The translations under genes and the position numbers were made by a program. This document shows, piece by piece, positions 36,016 through 47,236 of a stretch of 64,000 nt of DNA. Below the pieces are notes generated by a model. It had not been told where the DNA came from, did not search any database, and saw only the letters and a program-made list of their open reading frames with translations. Source of the DNA: Ophioderma brevispina (lineage: Eukaryota > Echinodermata > Ophiuroidea > Amphilepidida > Ophiodermatidae). Position 1 is the first letter of the stretch. Each line of letters opens with the position of its first letter. The DNA is taken from NCBI GenBank assembly GCA_023653785.1, contig JAMKCH010088182.1, forward strand, positions 1 through 64,000, given 5' to 3'.

Positions 36016-36500
36016 CTGGGATACTAACTTGCCGTAACCCTACATATTATAAGAAATAATTTGAAACATTTCTTTGATCGTAAAACCCAAACTTTAGAAA
36101 TGAAAAGTACTGCATTAAATAGTAGTTACAATAATGTAAAATCAGGGTCCTGGATTGTGGAGGATTCGTTACTTTCCAATCTAGTAGTTTCTGCAGGTCT
36201 GTGTACATTTCCCCTTTAAGGGTGAAGAAGGGTCACATGGATGAGGGATGGTTGTGGTCATAATAACATTCTAAGTGCCTAGTGCAGGCCATATTAAAGT
36301 ACAATTTTCAAGACAGAATTGACCCAATGAATCCAAAAGCAATACGGACATTTCGATATGTATCGTCATTTTATGATTCGCGTCTCAATACTTGCTGGTA
36401 ACCATTAAGGTATGGGATTTACAAATGGTCCCAGTTCCCAACAAAATCGGATTTTTGCCTGTCACAAGAATCGGTATACTAACTTACCGTACCATAAAGT
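36009..36500 (+). repeat. ~1.6-kb repeat, truncated unit C
   Basis: It starts with the unit boundary sequence and repeats the GGATTCGTTACTTTCCAAT, CCCCTTTAAGGGTGAAG and CCAATGAATCCAAAAGCAAT blocks of unit B. It then diverges and ends near a second boundary-like ACTAACTTACCGTACC at 36,479. It is only ~0.47 kb, so most of the unit is missing. Confidence 0.65.
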
Positions 36501-36569
36501 TATAAGACAAAAAGCCCACCTCATTAACGAAAGAAAATAAGATATTTCAGTCATTGCTGTCCGAACGGA

Positions 36570-36850
36570 CACCAACTTACTGCAACACGCAATTGAATGG
36601 AGATTCATTGCTGTTTTCTTCCTTTACATGAAATTTTTCAGGTGGAAAAAATAAACTAGAGTGAGAATTCTATAGATAGTTGTAGTGACGCTTCAAAGCT
36701 ACTACAAATTTCAAATAGTGACTCTTTCGGGTGGATTCCACTGTCTTTAAAGAAGAAAATTGAAAGAATTTCTCCATCCAACCTGGATGATATTTTAGGG
36801 CCCCCGGGAAGACATTGTAGACAGATACATAGCCACACATCAGACAGATA
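36570..36850 (+). repeat. Dispersed repeat (family P), copy 2
   Basis: CTGCAACACGCAATTGAATGG, CTTTCGGGTGGATTCCACT and TGTCTTTAAAG follow the order seen at 25,140-25,420. Confidence 0.55.
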
Positions 36851-36857
36851 AATTAAC

Positions 36858-38092
36858 GAGGGTATACTTGTGTGACTTTTCTTTTGTTAAAATTAGACAA
36901 AAGCAGCGAAGGACATCGCCGGATAAGGACAGAAGGAGGCCCTCTATAATTATCATAGTTATATTTCACCACCAAGTTTGAGTTGGTGTTTTACAACTAC
37001 TTTAACATGTATGCAATGTGTTTTTTATCCCCAAAATACACTTGTATCAATAAATAATGAGAAAAGTATGAGAAACTTCAGGGGCATGCTCTCTGGAAAA
37101 AGCAAAGCTTAGAGTATTTCTCCATTCCAATGACCATTTATTACTTAAATGAAGAAACAGGAAGATGTTGCATAGCTGCCATTTGTTATGGGGCTTGTAA
37201 GTGACGTCTAGACATGCCTTTTGTCCTTCATAAGCTACACGAGGCAGCTCTTAATACAATACCCAAATACCATTAGCTTATGCTACTGAGATTTGGATTA
37301 CATAACCGTCTTCACACCAAGCAGACTCTGGAATACAACACAATGGCCCACATAAAGTATGGCCCATGACCGCGCGATTGATATCATGAGCAAGCTAGCT
37401 AGCACTATGAGCTAATAAAATCACAATTCTCATGGCACAGTTCAATAGCTTTCATTCACCATTGTATTGAGCAAATACATCACCTTGTAGTTTAGTATGA
37501 TTTATGATACCCAGGAAATGCATGGTCAGCTGTTGTTAACATTGCCCATTCAAGGCTACTGAACTGAGCCCTTAATAGATTAGCATGCCTTACTACATAG
37601 TGATGTGGTATGGTATCTATGTAATAGTTTGTTGTTGTTGTTTATGGCAGTTCCATTTAGTGTTCAGGCCCCCAGAAAACAAAAATGCCAAAATGAGGTC
37701 TTTCCCCCCAAGAACCAGAATGCTACTCATATATATGTTGCTAAATAATATAACACACATCCTTGCAAAGCGGCATTGTGGTTCTTGGGGGGGGGGGGGG
37801 GAAAGGGTTTATATTTGGAAATTCCAATTACCCATTGAAGCCTGTATTATAATTTTACATAAAACCGACTTTTAGGGAATTTGTGTGAAGTGGGTTTTTT
37901 TGAAAACCGGCAAAAGTTAAACTTTGAACATGGCCCTTTAAAATGCGGAACGTTTCAAGTTCATCTGCTCTCATGAAAACTATAGAGGGTGTCCTCCATT
38001 CCTTATCCGGCGATGTCCTTTAGACACACAAGTCAAGACAGAATAAAGCAATACATAAGAAATGGAGTCGCACAAGTATACCTCAGCACAGA
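36858..38092. mobile_element. 1.2-kb element with ~110-bp inverted ends
   Basis: The left end reads GGTATACTTGTGTGACT, later AAGGACATCGCCGGATAAGG, GGAGG and CCCTCTATAATT. The right end, reverse complemented from 38,092, reads GGTATACTTGTGCGACT, then AAGGACATCGCCGGATAAGG, GGAGG and CCCTCTATAGTT. Between them is ~1 kb of unrecognised AT-rich sequence with a nested hairpin. No transposase and no clear target duplication. Confidence 0.75.
37697..37808. repeat. Nested hairpin with C-run and G-run arms
   Basis: CTTTCCCCCCAAGAACCAGAAT on the left is mirrored by GCATTGTGGTTCTTGGGGG...GAAAGG on the right. The right arm has a run of 16 G where the left has 6 C. The loop is ~50 bp. It is probably a small inverted-repeat insertion inside the larger element. 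Confidence 0.65.
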
Positions 38093-38734
38093 AAGAATGA
38101 CTGACTAACTGATTGATTGGTTGGTAGGTCGATCATTGATCGATTGATACATCGTATACATATAATGACATTTATTTCGACAGTTTTGGACATCAAGCGT
38201 CCTCAGATTGAAAATAAAACCGGATATTCAATCAGATAGAGCTTCGTTAGAGATCAACAAAATCCTGCGTGATTTTCCAATAACACTTTCCCTTTGGGGA
38301 CTTCTACTGTGTATTGAAAAAAGTCGTATCGAACAGCATGGCTTAAATTCAATTTATCCTGCTTTATGCATATCCGAATACGTTTCCCTTAAGGCCGTCT
38401 TCAAGCTACTACCTATATGTCATACACATATCAACTATGCTCTCAGAACTGTTCAACTGCTGAAGCTTGGTTTGATAGGGTACCTGAGGTAGGGCGTAAA
38501 TGTATTTATGAGTTTACTCTGTGTATAAATGGACTGGACTACAGGTTTCAGAGAGCAACGCCCGTAGTCAATACATAGGCTTAAATTTCACACCTCAATA
38601 CTTTCATTCTTTGCGGATTGATTCATTCCGATAAGTCATTGACTAAAACTGGAAACGACCGCAAGTAAATCTGTGTTGGTAATACTTAGAATACGCTAAA
38701 AGAAGAAGACCTCTAGGTCATTGAAAGTTTGTGC

Positions 38735-38935
38735 GCATGTACGGTTTAAAGAGAAGTTGTACATGGGGATTCGTCTTTGTAAATATTGGCCTTGTCCGTA
38801 CATTATATTTTGAAGGAAAATAATACAATGAATCCAAAACTTATGTAAAAATTTGGATAAATGTCACAGTTTTAAGAAACCAATGCAAACACGACATTCC
38901 AAGATTTGGAGAAAACCTCAATGTCATTGAAAGCT
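38735..38935 (+). repeat. Dispersed module X, copy 1
   Basis: GTTTAAAGAGAAGTTGTAC, a TTGGCCTTG block, CATTATATTTTGAAG, ATGTCACAGTTTTAAG and ACGACATTCCAAGATTTGGAG match, in order, the module at 42,500-42,665 and 44,030-44,200. Confidence 0.55.
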
Positions 38936-38936
38936 T

Positions 38937-40435
38937 TGTAGTGCTGCAGCATGAGGTGAAAAACGGCCTTAGATTTCTACCAACCAGGGCCGAAATAATA
39001 ACATTTGCAATCATAGCTAAAATCGATCATTGGGTAGTGTAGTTCACGAAAATACGTGATGACAACATTTCAAGTGATGGCAATTCGCATAAACCAACAT
39101 TTTCCAAAATGGCCGCCATTTTAAAGGTAATAGCGCTACTATAGCGAATTAGTGTCAAAATGTATGTTGTCTGGCTCAAGAGGTTCAATATACAATTGCC
39201 AGAATTGTCTGAGTCATGACAATTTATATACAAGGCTATTTTTCAAGATGGCCGACATCTCATCTAAGAAAACCGTATATTTCTTATTATATAACCTAAG
39301 TATGAAGATGATTTTGGTGTCAAAATAAGTGTTTTCTGTCTCAAGGAGTTCGATAAAACTATTTTTAAAACTGTAAGATGATTATAAAGGTGATGTTAAT
39401 TTCCAAATGTTACTGTTTTCCAAGATAGCCCAATATTTTTAATACAAGTGCCCAAGAGTGTTAGAGTTACTGCAATGTAAGGCTGAATGTGGCAAAGTGA
39501 TAAAATATATTAACCCAGATGCTTGATAATTAGTACCAACTCAAAATGCTCAGTAACTCGTCCTTAGAACTTCGTAACTGCACTTTTGGGTCGATATGAA
39601 CGAAAACCCAAAATATTGAATACCAACAGGTGTACACGTGACCATGGTCATTTAAGTGTGTGAAATTCGCGGCCATTTTACTTTTGACATATCTGAAAAA
39701 AAAATAATAGTTTCTACTAAAGTAGTACAGGTGTAAACATCAAAATTAACATGCAATTCCAGATATATGTTGGGATGAATACATATAGAGTGGTCGAGGT
39801 GTCGCATTTTGGGTGTCGCATTGGTGATCCATGAATAAAATGACTCACGACTCACCTGACAGTTTTTGAGAATATTGCTGTTGAAATCCTGGACCTGGAC
39901 ATACACTTTGTAACCAAAATCGACATCCTAGGTACTGTATAGTATGAGGTATAAAGGATTTTTGCCTTTTAAATGTTGACCATTTTGGAAAATAGTGACG
40001 TATGGAAACTTCCATTACTTTCATATTCATCTGACAGTTTTGAAAATGGTTTTATTGAACTCCTTGACCCTGAAAATCTTTAATTTGACACCACAATCAT
40101 CTTCCTAGGCTATATTATAAAAGATGTCAGGTGGGTGTCAATAAGATGTCAAACATCTTGGAAAATATCGGCACATACAACATTTGATAGCTTTACCAAG
40201 AAAAAACACTATAAGACCAAAACTGTGTTCTTATGTGTTTTTGCCTTTAAGATGGCTTCCACTTTGGAAAATGGCGTCGTATGCAAATTGCCACCACTTT
40301 TAATTTTGTCATCACCTGTTTTCATGAAGTCCACACCCTACGATCAATTTTAGCTATGATGACAAATGTTATTATTCCGGCCCCGGTACCCCTCTCCTTA
40401 ACTGGTCGGTGCTGCAGCACTATTACAAATGCACC
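38937..40435. repeat. Long inverted array of ~175-bp modules
   Basis: The outer 185 bp are inverted. GTAGTGCTGCAGCA...CCGCCATTTTAAAGG (38,937-39,128) matches in reverse CCTTTAAGATGGC...GCTGCAGCACTATTAC (40,247-40,433). The interior arms are also inverted: GTTTTATTGAACTCCTTGA with GACACCACAATCATCTTC (40,040-40,110) has its reverse at 39,300-39,375. Within an arm the CTGACAG block repeats at 39,857 and 40,031, a period near 175 bp. Each module has an AAAATGG/CCATTTT box. The symmetry centre is near 39,600. Confidence 0.7.
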
Positions 40436-40534
40436 GTTAAGGCAGATGATCCGATCATAGTCCAATTTTCCATATGGTGTTGTCTCCCTCACATAGAAGC
40501 ATATCACCAAAATCATCTGATTACAAATTTTGTG

Positions 40535-40687
40535 TATAAAATTGGATTCATAGAGTCCAATACTCAAATTTATTGGTCAAGCCATGAGTTGAAAAAAATA
40601 TTGGGCGAGAAGTCGAGCCCAATGTTTTTCAACTCATGGCGAGACCAATAAATTTGGCATTGGACGAAAAAAGAATCCAATTTTATC
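40535..40687 (-). mobile_element. Hairpin MITE (family H), copy 1
   Basis: ATAAAATTGGATTC at the left is mirrored by GAATCCAATTTTAT at the right. Inside, TTTATTGGTC, CATGAGTTG and AAATATTGGGC pair with GCCCAAT, CAACTCATGG and GACCAATAAA. The loop is only ~10 bases (GAGAAGTCGA). The near-perfect 150-bp palindrome has no coding capacity. Its right flank (40,692-40,730) is the reverse of the left flank of copy 3 at 41,845-41,882, so the family is longer than the hairpin and copy 1 is inverted relative to copies 2 and 3. Confidence 0.8.
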
Positions 40688-40829
40688 ATTAATATGTTTT
40701 GAGAATCTTGTGTCCTATATTACTATACACATTTCATTTTAAAAGTAGGTACATGTACAAGGAACCATAATTATAAGCTATAAAAGATGATGCATGGAAT
40801 ATACAGAGCAAATAAGTACCAATAGACAC

Positions 40830-41415
40830 TATGAAACACTGAGAAACAGCAAAAGCATGGAACCCCAAAACACTGGTAACCACCCAGCACATGGGATTCA
40901 CCAAGAAAAGGAACCGTCAAAATATGGACACCACTAAATATATAGAATCACCTAACACCAGGAACCATCAAACACTAGAAACCATCAAATGTGTGGTACC
41001 AGCCAGACATTCAAATAAAAGACATCAAACAACAGGAACCACCCAACACTGGGAACCACCCAACACTGGGAACCACCCAACACTGGGAACCACCCAAACA
41101 CTGGAACCACCCAACCTGGGAACCACCCAACACTGGGAACCACCCAACACTGGGAACCCACCCAACACTGGGAACCACCCAACACTGGGAACCACCCAAC
41201 ACTGGGAACCATCCAAACACTGGGAACCATCCAAACACTGGGAACCATCCAAACACTGGGAACCATCCAAACACTGGGAACCACCCAACACTGGGAACCA
41301 CCCAACACTGGGAACCACCCAACACTGGGAACCATCCAAACACTGGGAACCACCCAGACATAGAATCACCTACTGTGAACAGCAAATACTGGAAACCACC
41401 CAAAACATGGAAGAA
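40830..41415 (+). repeat. 17/18-bp minisatellite
   Basis: The core at 41,035-41,355 holds 18-19 units. Two unit types occur in blocks: AACCACCCAACACTGGG (17 bp) and AACCATCCAAACACTGGG (18 bp). The order is ~10 of the first, 4 of the second, 3 of the first, 1 of the second. Degenerate units such as ACCATCAAACACTAGAA extend on both sides. Long open frames here, up to 190 codons in several frames and on both strands, are a by-product of a stop-free repeat. Confidence 0.92.
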
Positions 41416-41671
41416 AGACTCAACTCACGATCACCCCCCACCACCAAAATGAAACATCCTTAAATTGAATCAACCAATCAGTCAGCATGTGTGCATAAAT
41501 AATGATATATTCTCATCACCAGGGTTGACAATCCTATTCTACAGTGAGAGCCCACATAGCAACATATGGATAGGGGATTGGAGTCCGAAGTGGTGAAAAA
41601 ATTGGGCACCCAGGTTTTCTGCTGGCATTTGATGACTCAAACTCTCATTTTATTGGGTCTCTACCATGTGT

Positions 41672-41882
41672 GTAATAAAATTGGATTGATTCAGCCCAAA
41701 TTTATTGGTCGAGCTATGAGTTGCAAAAATATTTTAAAACTCATAGCGAGACCAATAAATATTGGGCGCAAATCATCCAATTTTATCATTATCATGCGTA
41801 GGATCCGATATTATCGCATATCTGACACCTCAAAGCATGATAATATAGTAATATAGGACGGAAGATTCTCAAAACATAATAA
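41672..41882 (+). mobile_element. Hairpin MITE (family H), copy 2
   Basis: TAATAAAATTGGATTGATTC is mirrored by AAATCATCCAATTTTATCATT ending at 41,790. Inner arms around TTTATTGGTCGAGC and ACTCATAGCGAGACC also pair. The 3' extension (CATGCGTAGGATCCGATAT...CTCAAAGCATGATAAT) is shared with copy 3. Confidence 0.75.
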
Positions 41883-42060
41883 TGTAATAAAATTGGATTG
41901 ATTCAAAAAATATTGGGCGAGACGCAGTCGAGCCCAATATTTTAAAACTCATAGCGAGACCAATAAATATTGGACGCAAATCATCCAATTTTATCATTAT
42001 CATGCGTAGAATCCGATATTATCGCGTATCGGACACCTCAAAGCATGATAATGAGTTAAA
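41845..42060 (+). mobile_element. Hairpin MITE (family H), copy 3
   Basis: Same termini as copy 2, with the hairpin at 41,884-42,000 and loop GAGACGCAGTCGAG between AATATTGGGC and GCCCAATATT. It is followed by the same CATGCGTAGAATCCGATAT extension to 42,058. Copies 2 and 3 lie head to tail. Confidence 0.75.
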
Positions 42061-42104
42061 TCGGTCCAGCAGTTAGGATAGGAGCCAAACTGTGTACTGA
42101 ATTT

Positions 42105-42510
42105 ATCCATAGGACAGTATGTGTTACTTAATGTAGTCGGTCACATTTGGAGACGATGTTTTTTGTATAACATAAAAGGAAACATTTCCTGGGCCTTATA
42201 TTTCACTGGAGTAATTAGAAAACTATACATTGTCTTCTGATACCAAACTCTCAATTCCAATGGAGGAAAGACGGTGTGGGGGGGGGGCAGCTTGTCGATC
42301 GGTCACCCACCTTTAAATCTGTCCACAATTGTGTACCGCATTGTTGTGTGCGCTAGTGTGAAACATTAGGGGAAGTTTTTGTTCATAAAACCAAGAGGCC
42401 TCATAGATTTCACTGGGGTTTGAGAAAAAATATCAACTAACTTCTGATATCAAAATCTTACTTTTGATGGGAAAATAGCGGAACGAGGTTATCGATCGGT
42501 TCACCTTTAA
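42105..42510 (+). repeat. Module M, copies 2 and 3
   Basis: Two successive copies. At 42,118-42,320 are GTGTTACTTAATGTAGTCGG, CCTGGGCCTTATATTTCACT and CACCCACCTTTAAATC. At 42,330-42,510 are TTTGTTCATAAAACCAAG, GATTTCACTGGGG, TTTTGATGGGAAAATAG and GATCGGTTCACCTTTAAGG. Module X follows directly. Confidence 0.6.
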
Positions 42511-42670
42511 GGGCAAGTTGTAAATTAAAATGGAAGTAGATTTGCCTTGACTATAAAAGTACATAATGTTTTGAATGAATCAAAAATCAATGTGAAAATT
42601 GTCATAAATAACACATTTTTAAAGACGCCAATAAAAACCTGACATTACAAGATTTAGAGGAACACGTAAA
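42510..42670 (+). repeat. Module X, copy 2
   Basis: GGCAAGTTGTAAAT, TTGCCTTGACTATAAA, ATCAATGTGAAAATTGTC, ATAAATAACACA and CTGACATTACAAGATTTAGA recur at 44,030-44,200 in the same order. Confidence 0.65.
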
Positions 42671-42774
42671 TAGAAAATTTTAAATCTATACTTCCACAAC
42701 CCGTGTAAATCTCGCGCTGATGTCTGCAAGCTTATATTACACCCATGTACACAAATATCCACCACACTTGCAAA

Positions 42775-43941
42775 CACACACAAGTACGTACGCACGCACA
42801 CGCACACACGAACGCACACCTATACACTTACAATGAACACAGTTACAATAAATCTGAAATCCTGTTTTTTTCTAACTGAACAAAAAGAAAAGTAGCTACT
42901 TTCGTACACGAACTGATAGACAAAATTCCTAGAGAATCATCATCCTCCAAAAAGCTTCTATTCAAAGAAGCTTGTGTCCATTTTCTATCAAGTAATTGGA
43001 AAACTGGGATTCAAACAACAAAAAAGTGGCGTGTGTGATATGACACTTCCCTTCGAGTACAGTTACTTTTCACACTATTTGTATACACGAAAAAAATAGT
43101 GTGCCTCAAAATCCACACAGAAGCAGCGCAAACGCTAAAAATTTAAATCACACATCCAACTCCTCTAAATTGTTTGCCAGCTCTTTATGATCGCCCACCA
43201 AACCAGTGGACGATGTCCAATTCACAGCTTTCATAAGCAATTAAGAAATTGCGAAAAAGGACAACAGATATGCAAAAAACCCTGGGGGTGCAAAGTTCCT
43301 TCATCCTTGTTCCACAAAAGTTCTACAATATAGTTCAGACTTTGCTGGGCTAGCATCCGAACTCATTTTAAACCCGTTTATTTATCCGCGATATACATGC
43401 TGCGCATTTGAGGTTGTCACACATCACATATGGTCAGTTTTGGTAATGAAAACGAAGATATAACCGCATCAGACGGGTGTAAGATTGGTACGAAGCGAAT
43501 ATATCACACACACTTGGTTTAAGAAGTCGTTGGTATAAGAGAAGACTAGAACGCAGTAACCGTGATACAGATATGTGAAATTCTTTTCGTTTTGTGTACG
43601 CCGGTGCATGTTTACCGATAACCTTTAATGCAATGCATTATTACCCCAATACAAACCACGTACGTAGCGTTCGTTATTTCAGTTCTTTCACACACCAATC
43701 TCGGTCACACAGCTAGCAGTACAATTCACTTTCACCCCTTTCCTTATTTTCTGAAGCAAAAGTGCTCACAATATTGGAAGTACTTAATTGAATCAACCAA
43801 AACACACTACTTTCCCGTGTACTTCGTGCTATTCCCTGCTGTTCGGTTCGTTCCCCCTTATGCTTTGACAATGGATGGAATTACTTTATCCTGAGAGGAT
43901 CTTGCAACACACGTCTTCGCTACGAATTTGTTTCACTCTAT
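42775..43941 (+). repeat. Large direct repeat Y, copy 1
   Basis: It begins in an ACACACA/ACGCACAC microsatellite. It continues with GTTACAATAAATCTG, GATCGCCCACCAAACCAGTGG, GCTGCGCATTTGAG, CGAAGCGAATATATCACACA, CCGGTGCATGTTTACCGATA and TGACAATGGATGGAATTACT, ending at TTTGTTTCACTCTATT. All blocks recur at 45,400-46,261. No gag or pol motif lies between the two copies. Confidence 0.8.
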
Positions 43942-43949
43942 TTCAATAG

Positions 43950-44230
43950 CAAAACTTTCTTCTTGTATCAAAATCTTAATTTTGATGGGGAAAATAGTGG
44001 GACGAGGTTTAATCGATCGGTTCACCTTTTAAGGGCAATTTGTAAATGGAATTAGGTTCGTCAATATTAGCCTTGACTATAAAGTGCATAATATTTTGAA
44101 GAAATCCTAAATCAATGTGAAAATTGTGATAAATAACACAGTTTTAAAGACATGACCTATAAACACATGACATTACAAGATTTGGAGGAACACCTGTAAT
44201 TGTTTATTTAATCAACAGAAAATTGCAAAT
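43950..44230 (+). repeat. Modules M and X, further copies
   Basis: TATCAAAATCTTAATTTTGA and GATCGGTTCACCTTTTAAGG repeat the end of module M. ATCAATGTGAAAATTGTGAT and CATGACATTACAAGATTTGGAGG repeat module X. With the flanking Y copies this indicates a tandem duplication of an M-X-Y block. Confidence 0.65.
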
Positions 44231-44239
44231 CTATTCTCT

Positions 44240-45395
44240 TTGACGTAATCAGTCCATTTTGCGATTATATCTCTCTCCCTATTGCTATAATTATACTCTT
44301 GGAAGTACACACTGAAAGGACCTCGTTTGAAAGGTGGGTTTTACACTTTTAGTAGCTTTCTACTATGTCTTCTCCCTCTAGGCGTACGAGAGTGAGTATG
44401 TGTACACTTTTTAGGTGTGGATGTGCATACTGTAAATATTATATTATTTACAATGCCACATACCTCCCCTTCATCGTTGGTTAACGTGTTATAATTGAGA
44501 CAAGCCAGGAATCCGTATGTTGTATGTGCTTTTCGTGCCCTACTTCAGCCACACAGCAGAGGAGGTTATTGGATTTGCACAACATTGTGTCCCAGGAGTG
44601 GCAGAAAAAGAATTCACGAGAGGGCTCATACGTGCATCACAACTGTACATTTGTATTAAAGCCAACCTTTAAAACGACATCAGAATATACAAGCCCGCGA
44701 CCTGAATAACTTGGCGCACCATGCCTAGGGATTCGTTTTTCGGGCTATAGAAGAATTTTCTGCCCAGTCACGTTTGAAATAGAAGCATTAGTTTGGGGGA
44801 CAACACATTTTAATATGATGAAGTACAAGTCTAAGACAGTCTGAGCTCTGTGTCTAAGACGATTGTACTGGCAATGTCACGTGATCACTAGGAGGTCCTT
44901 GCACTCTTTTAGTTTTCCACGAGCTATATAACCTAATACTCTACCGCAAGAGCATCGCTTTTAAATCCGTTTTGATTCGTAGTTAATTTGGTAAATTGAG
45001 CACGTTGCCTGGACTGAATCCTATGTCAGCACACATTCTTCACAGAATTTAAGCCCGTACATTGATTCATCACTAAAAGTTGATAGTTTTATGAAAAAAT
45101 ATGTTTACATCTAATGGCATTCTCTTAACTAGATATCGTATATCCCGCTCATTTCAAAACGGAAACGACGTATTTTATAACGTTTAATACCAGAGATTAT
45201 AAGCATTAAAATAGCTTCTGTAATACGCTCCGTGACTTTTATCGATGTTGTAAGGGTACCTGTATTGGATAGGCATTGGCCAACGGTGCAATGCTTGGAT
45301 GTTTGATATTCCTAGCAACATGCATTGTAATCAATTCAGAGACCAGTGTTGTTAAAAATAATAATGTCCCGTAAACAACTTTCCCACATACAGCT
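44240..45395. other. Unique-looking spacer between duplicated blocks
   Basis: No counterpart was seen between module X copy 2 and Y copy 1, so this is an insertion or a segment lost from the other block. A 61-codon open frame (44,524-44,709) has no recognisable motif. GTCTAAGACAG and CTGTGTCTAAGAC near 44,830-44,860 form a small inverted pair. Confidence 0.45.
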
Positions 45396-45399
45396 TAAA

Positions 45400-46261
45400 A
45401 TATTACACACAAACGCACACTTATACAATGACGCAGTTACAATAAATAAATCTGAGTCAAACCTTAACCCCTCTAAATTGGTTACCATCTATTTATGATC
45501 GCCCACCAAAGCAGTGGACGATGACTAATTAATAGTTTTGATGAATACAAGTAAGAAATTGCTAAAAGAACAAAGAAGCAACGTCAAACGTTCCTTCATC
45601 TTGTTCAACAAGAGTTCTTTAAATGATAGTTTCATTTAGTAAACAGACGGAGTTTCAAACTTTGCTGCTAGCATCCTAACTCATTTTAAACCCATTTATT
45701 TATCCGCGAAAGTACATGCTGCGCATTTGAGAAGTTTTCACACATCACATATGGTTTAGTTTGGTATGAAACAAAGATATAACGCATCAGACTTGGTTTT
45801 GATTCGTATGAAGCGAATATATCACACACCAGACTTGGTTTAAGTACGTTGGTATGGATAGAAGATAGAGCGCAAGTAACACGATACAGATATGTGGAAA
45901 TTCCTTTCGTTTTGTGTACGGCAGGTGCATGTTTACCGATACCTTTAATGTAATCATGTAATTGCACCACGTACGTTCCGTTCGTTATTTCAGTTCTTTC
46001 ACACCAATCTCGGTCACACAGCTAGCAGTACAATACCACTTTACCCCTTTCCGTATTTTCTGAAGCAGAAGTGCTCACAATATTGGAAGTACTTTACTTA
46101 ATTGAATCAACCAAAACATACCACTTTCCGGTGTACCTCGTGCCTAGTCCTTCTGCTGTTCTGTTCGTTTTCCCCCTTATGCTTTGACAATGGATGGAAT
46201 TACTTTATCCTGAGAGGAGCTTGCAATGCACGTCTTCACTACGAATTTGTTTCACTCTATT
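45400..46261 (+). repeat. Large direct repeat Y, copy 2
   Basis: Second copy of Y, shorter through internal deletions, ending at the same TTTGTTTCACTCTATT. The two copies differ mainly by indels. Confidence 0.8.
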
Positions 46262-46264
46262 GAC

Positions 46265-47025
46265 GTCTTCAAAAAGTATTGCAGGCAGACACAAATTATC
46301 CTGGCTGCGAAGACATTGAGCGGTTAATTAAGGTTCTCTTCGTGATCGACACATCTGTTGTTTGTGTTATGGCCCATTGCATTCCTCTTTCGCCATTGTT
46401 TTATCAAGTGCATTTGTTGAATAGGTTTCTGAATCTCATGTTCAAATTCTGTCGAATAGCGACTATTTAATTAGGAATTTAAATTGGACATATCTGACTT
46501 CATTCTGGTTTTGGACCATGGGTTCACCATTTTCAAGACTGGTACATAATACAGGCTGAGTAAAAAACTTGACCCTGATTGTTTCCGCCATTTTGAATTT
46601 TTAAATACATATATAGACAGTTGTGGTAGCATCGAAAAACCTATTTGATTATTTTAATTGCTGCAAGATTTCAATTCGGTCCCAAGTATAGGCCTAGCTA
46701 CAAAAACAGCAGTCTTTGAAAGAAAATCAAGTATCAGCTTCTCCTTCCCCTCATCCACGGATTCCCATTTGAATGCACGGCGGACAACTAAGCAAATGAT
46801 TCCCCAAAATGATGATAAGGGTATGATAAGAGCATGTGTGGAACGACCAACATAGCATTGACTGGGACAAGACTAAAAGTCTGGACAGAAACACTACTTG
46901 GGACTGAGAAGGAAAAATCATGGAAGCTTTGTATATCAAGACTACCCTAACAACTTCAATAGGGACAAAGGAGGCCCACCTAACTTTAAAAATGCAAAAC
47001 AATAGTAGCATACAATAATTATAAT
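46265..47025. other. No feature recognised
   Basis: AT-rich spacer without terminal repeats or domains. Confidence 0.4.
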
Positions 47026-47027
47026 TA

Positions 47028-47236
47028 TAATCCAGCATATAACCTATGGTATTTACGGATGTCAAAAATGTGTCAAAATTAGTCCTGTGGATTTGCTGAA
47101 GGATTCGTTACTTGTCAATCTGTATACATTTCCCCTTAAGGGTGAAGGAAGAGTGACATGACATTGGGTGAAGATGGTAGGTGTCATAATAACATTCTTA
47201 AGTCCTAGTGCAAGACATTTTAAAGTCCAATTTTTT
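47028..47236 (+). repeat. ~1.6-kb repeat family, copy D, left part
   Basis: CCTATGGTATTTACGGATG, GGATTCGTTACTTGTCAAT, CCCCTTAAGGGTGAAGGAAG and CATAATAACATTCTTAAGT match units B and C. It breaks at CCAATTTTTTC, where a TA-flanked element begins, and resumes at 49,836. Confidence 0.75.

Noticed and set aside
40891..41463. Open frames of 114-190 codons on both strands over the minisatellite
   Set aside because: The 17/18-bp unit is stop-free in several frames, so long frames arise automatically. The frames shift with unit length and no start context or splice signal supports them.
42775..46261. LTR retrotransposon with 1-kb LTRs
   Set aside because: The sequence between the two Y copies lacks gag-pol motifs, a primer-binding site and a polypurine tract. 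The flanking M and X modules repeat too, which fits tandem duplication.
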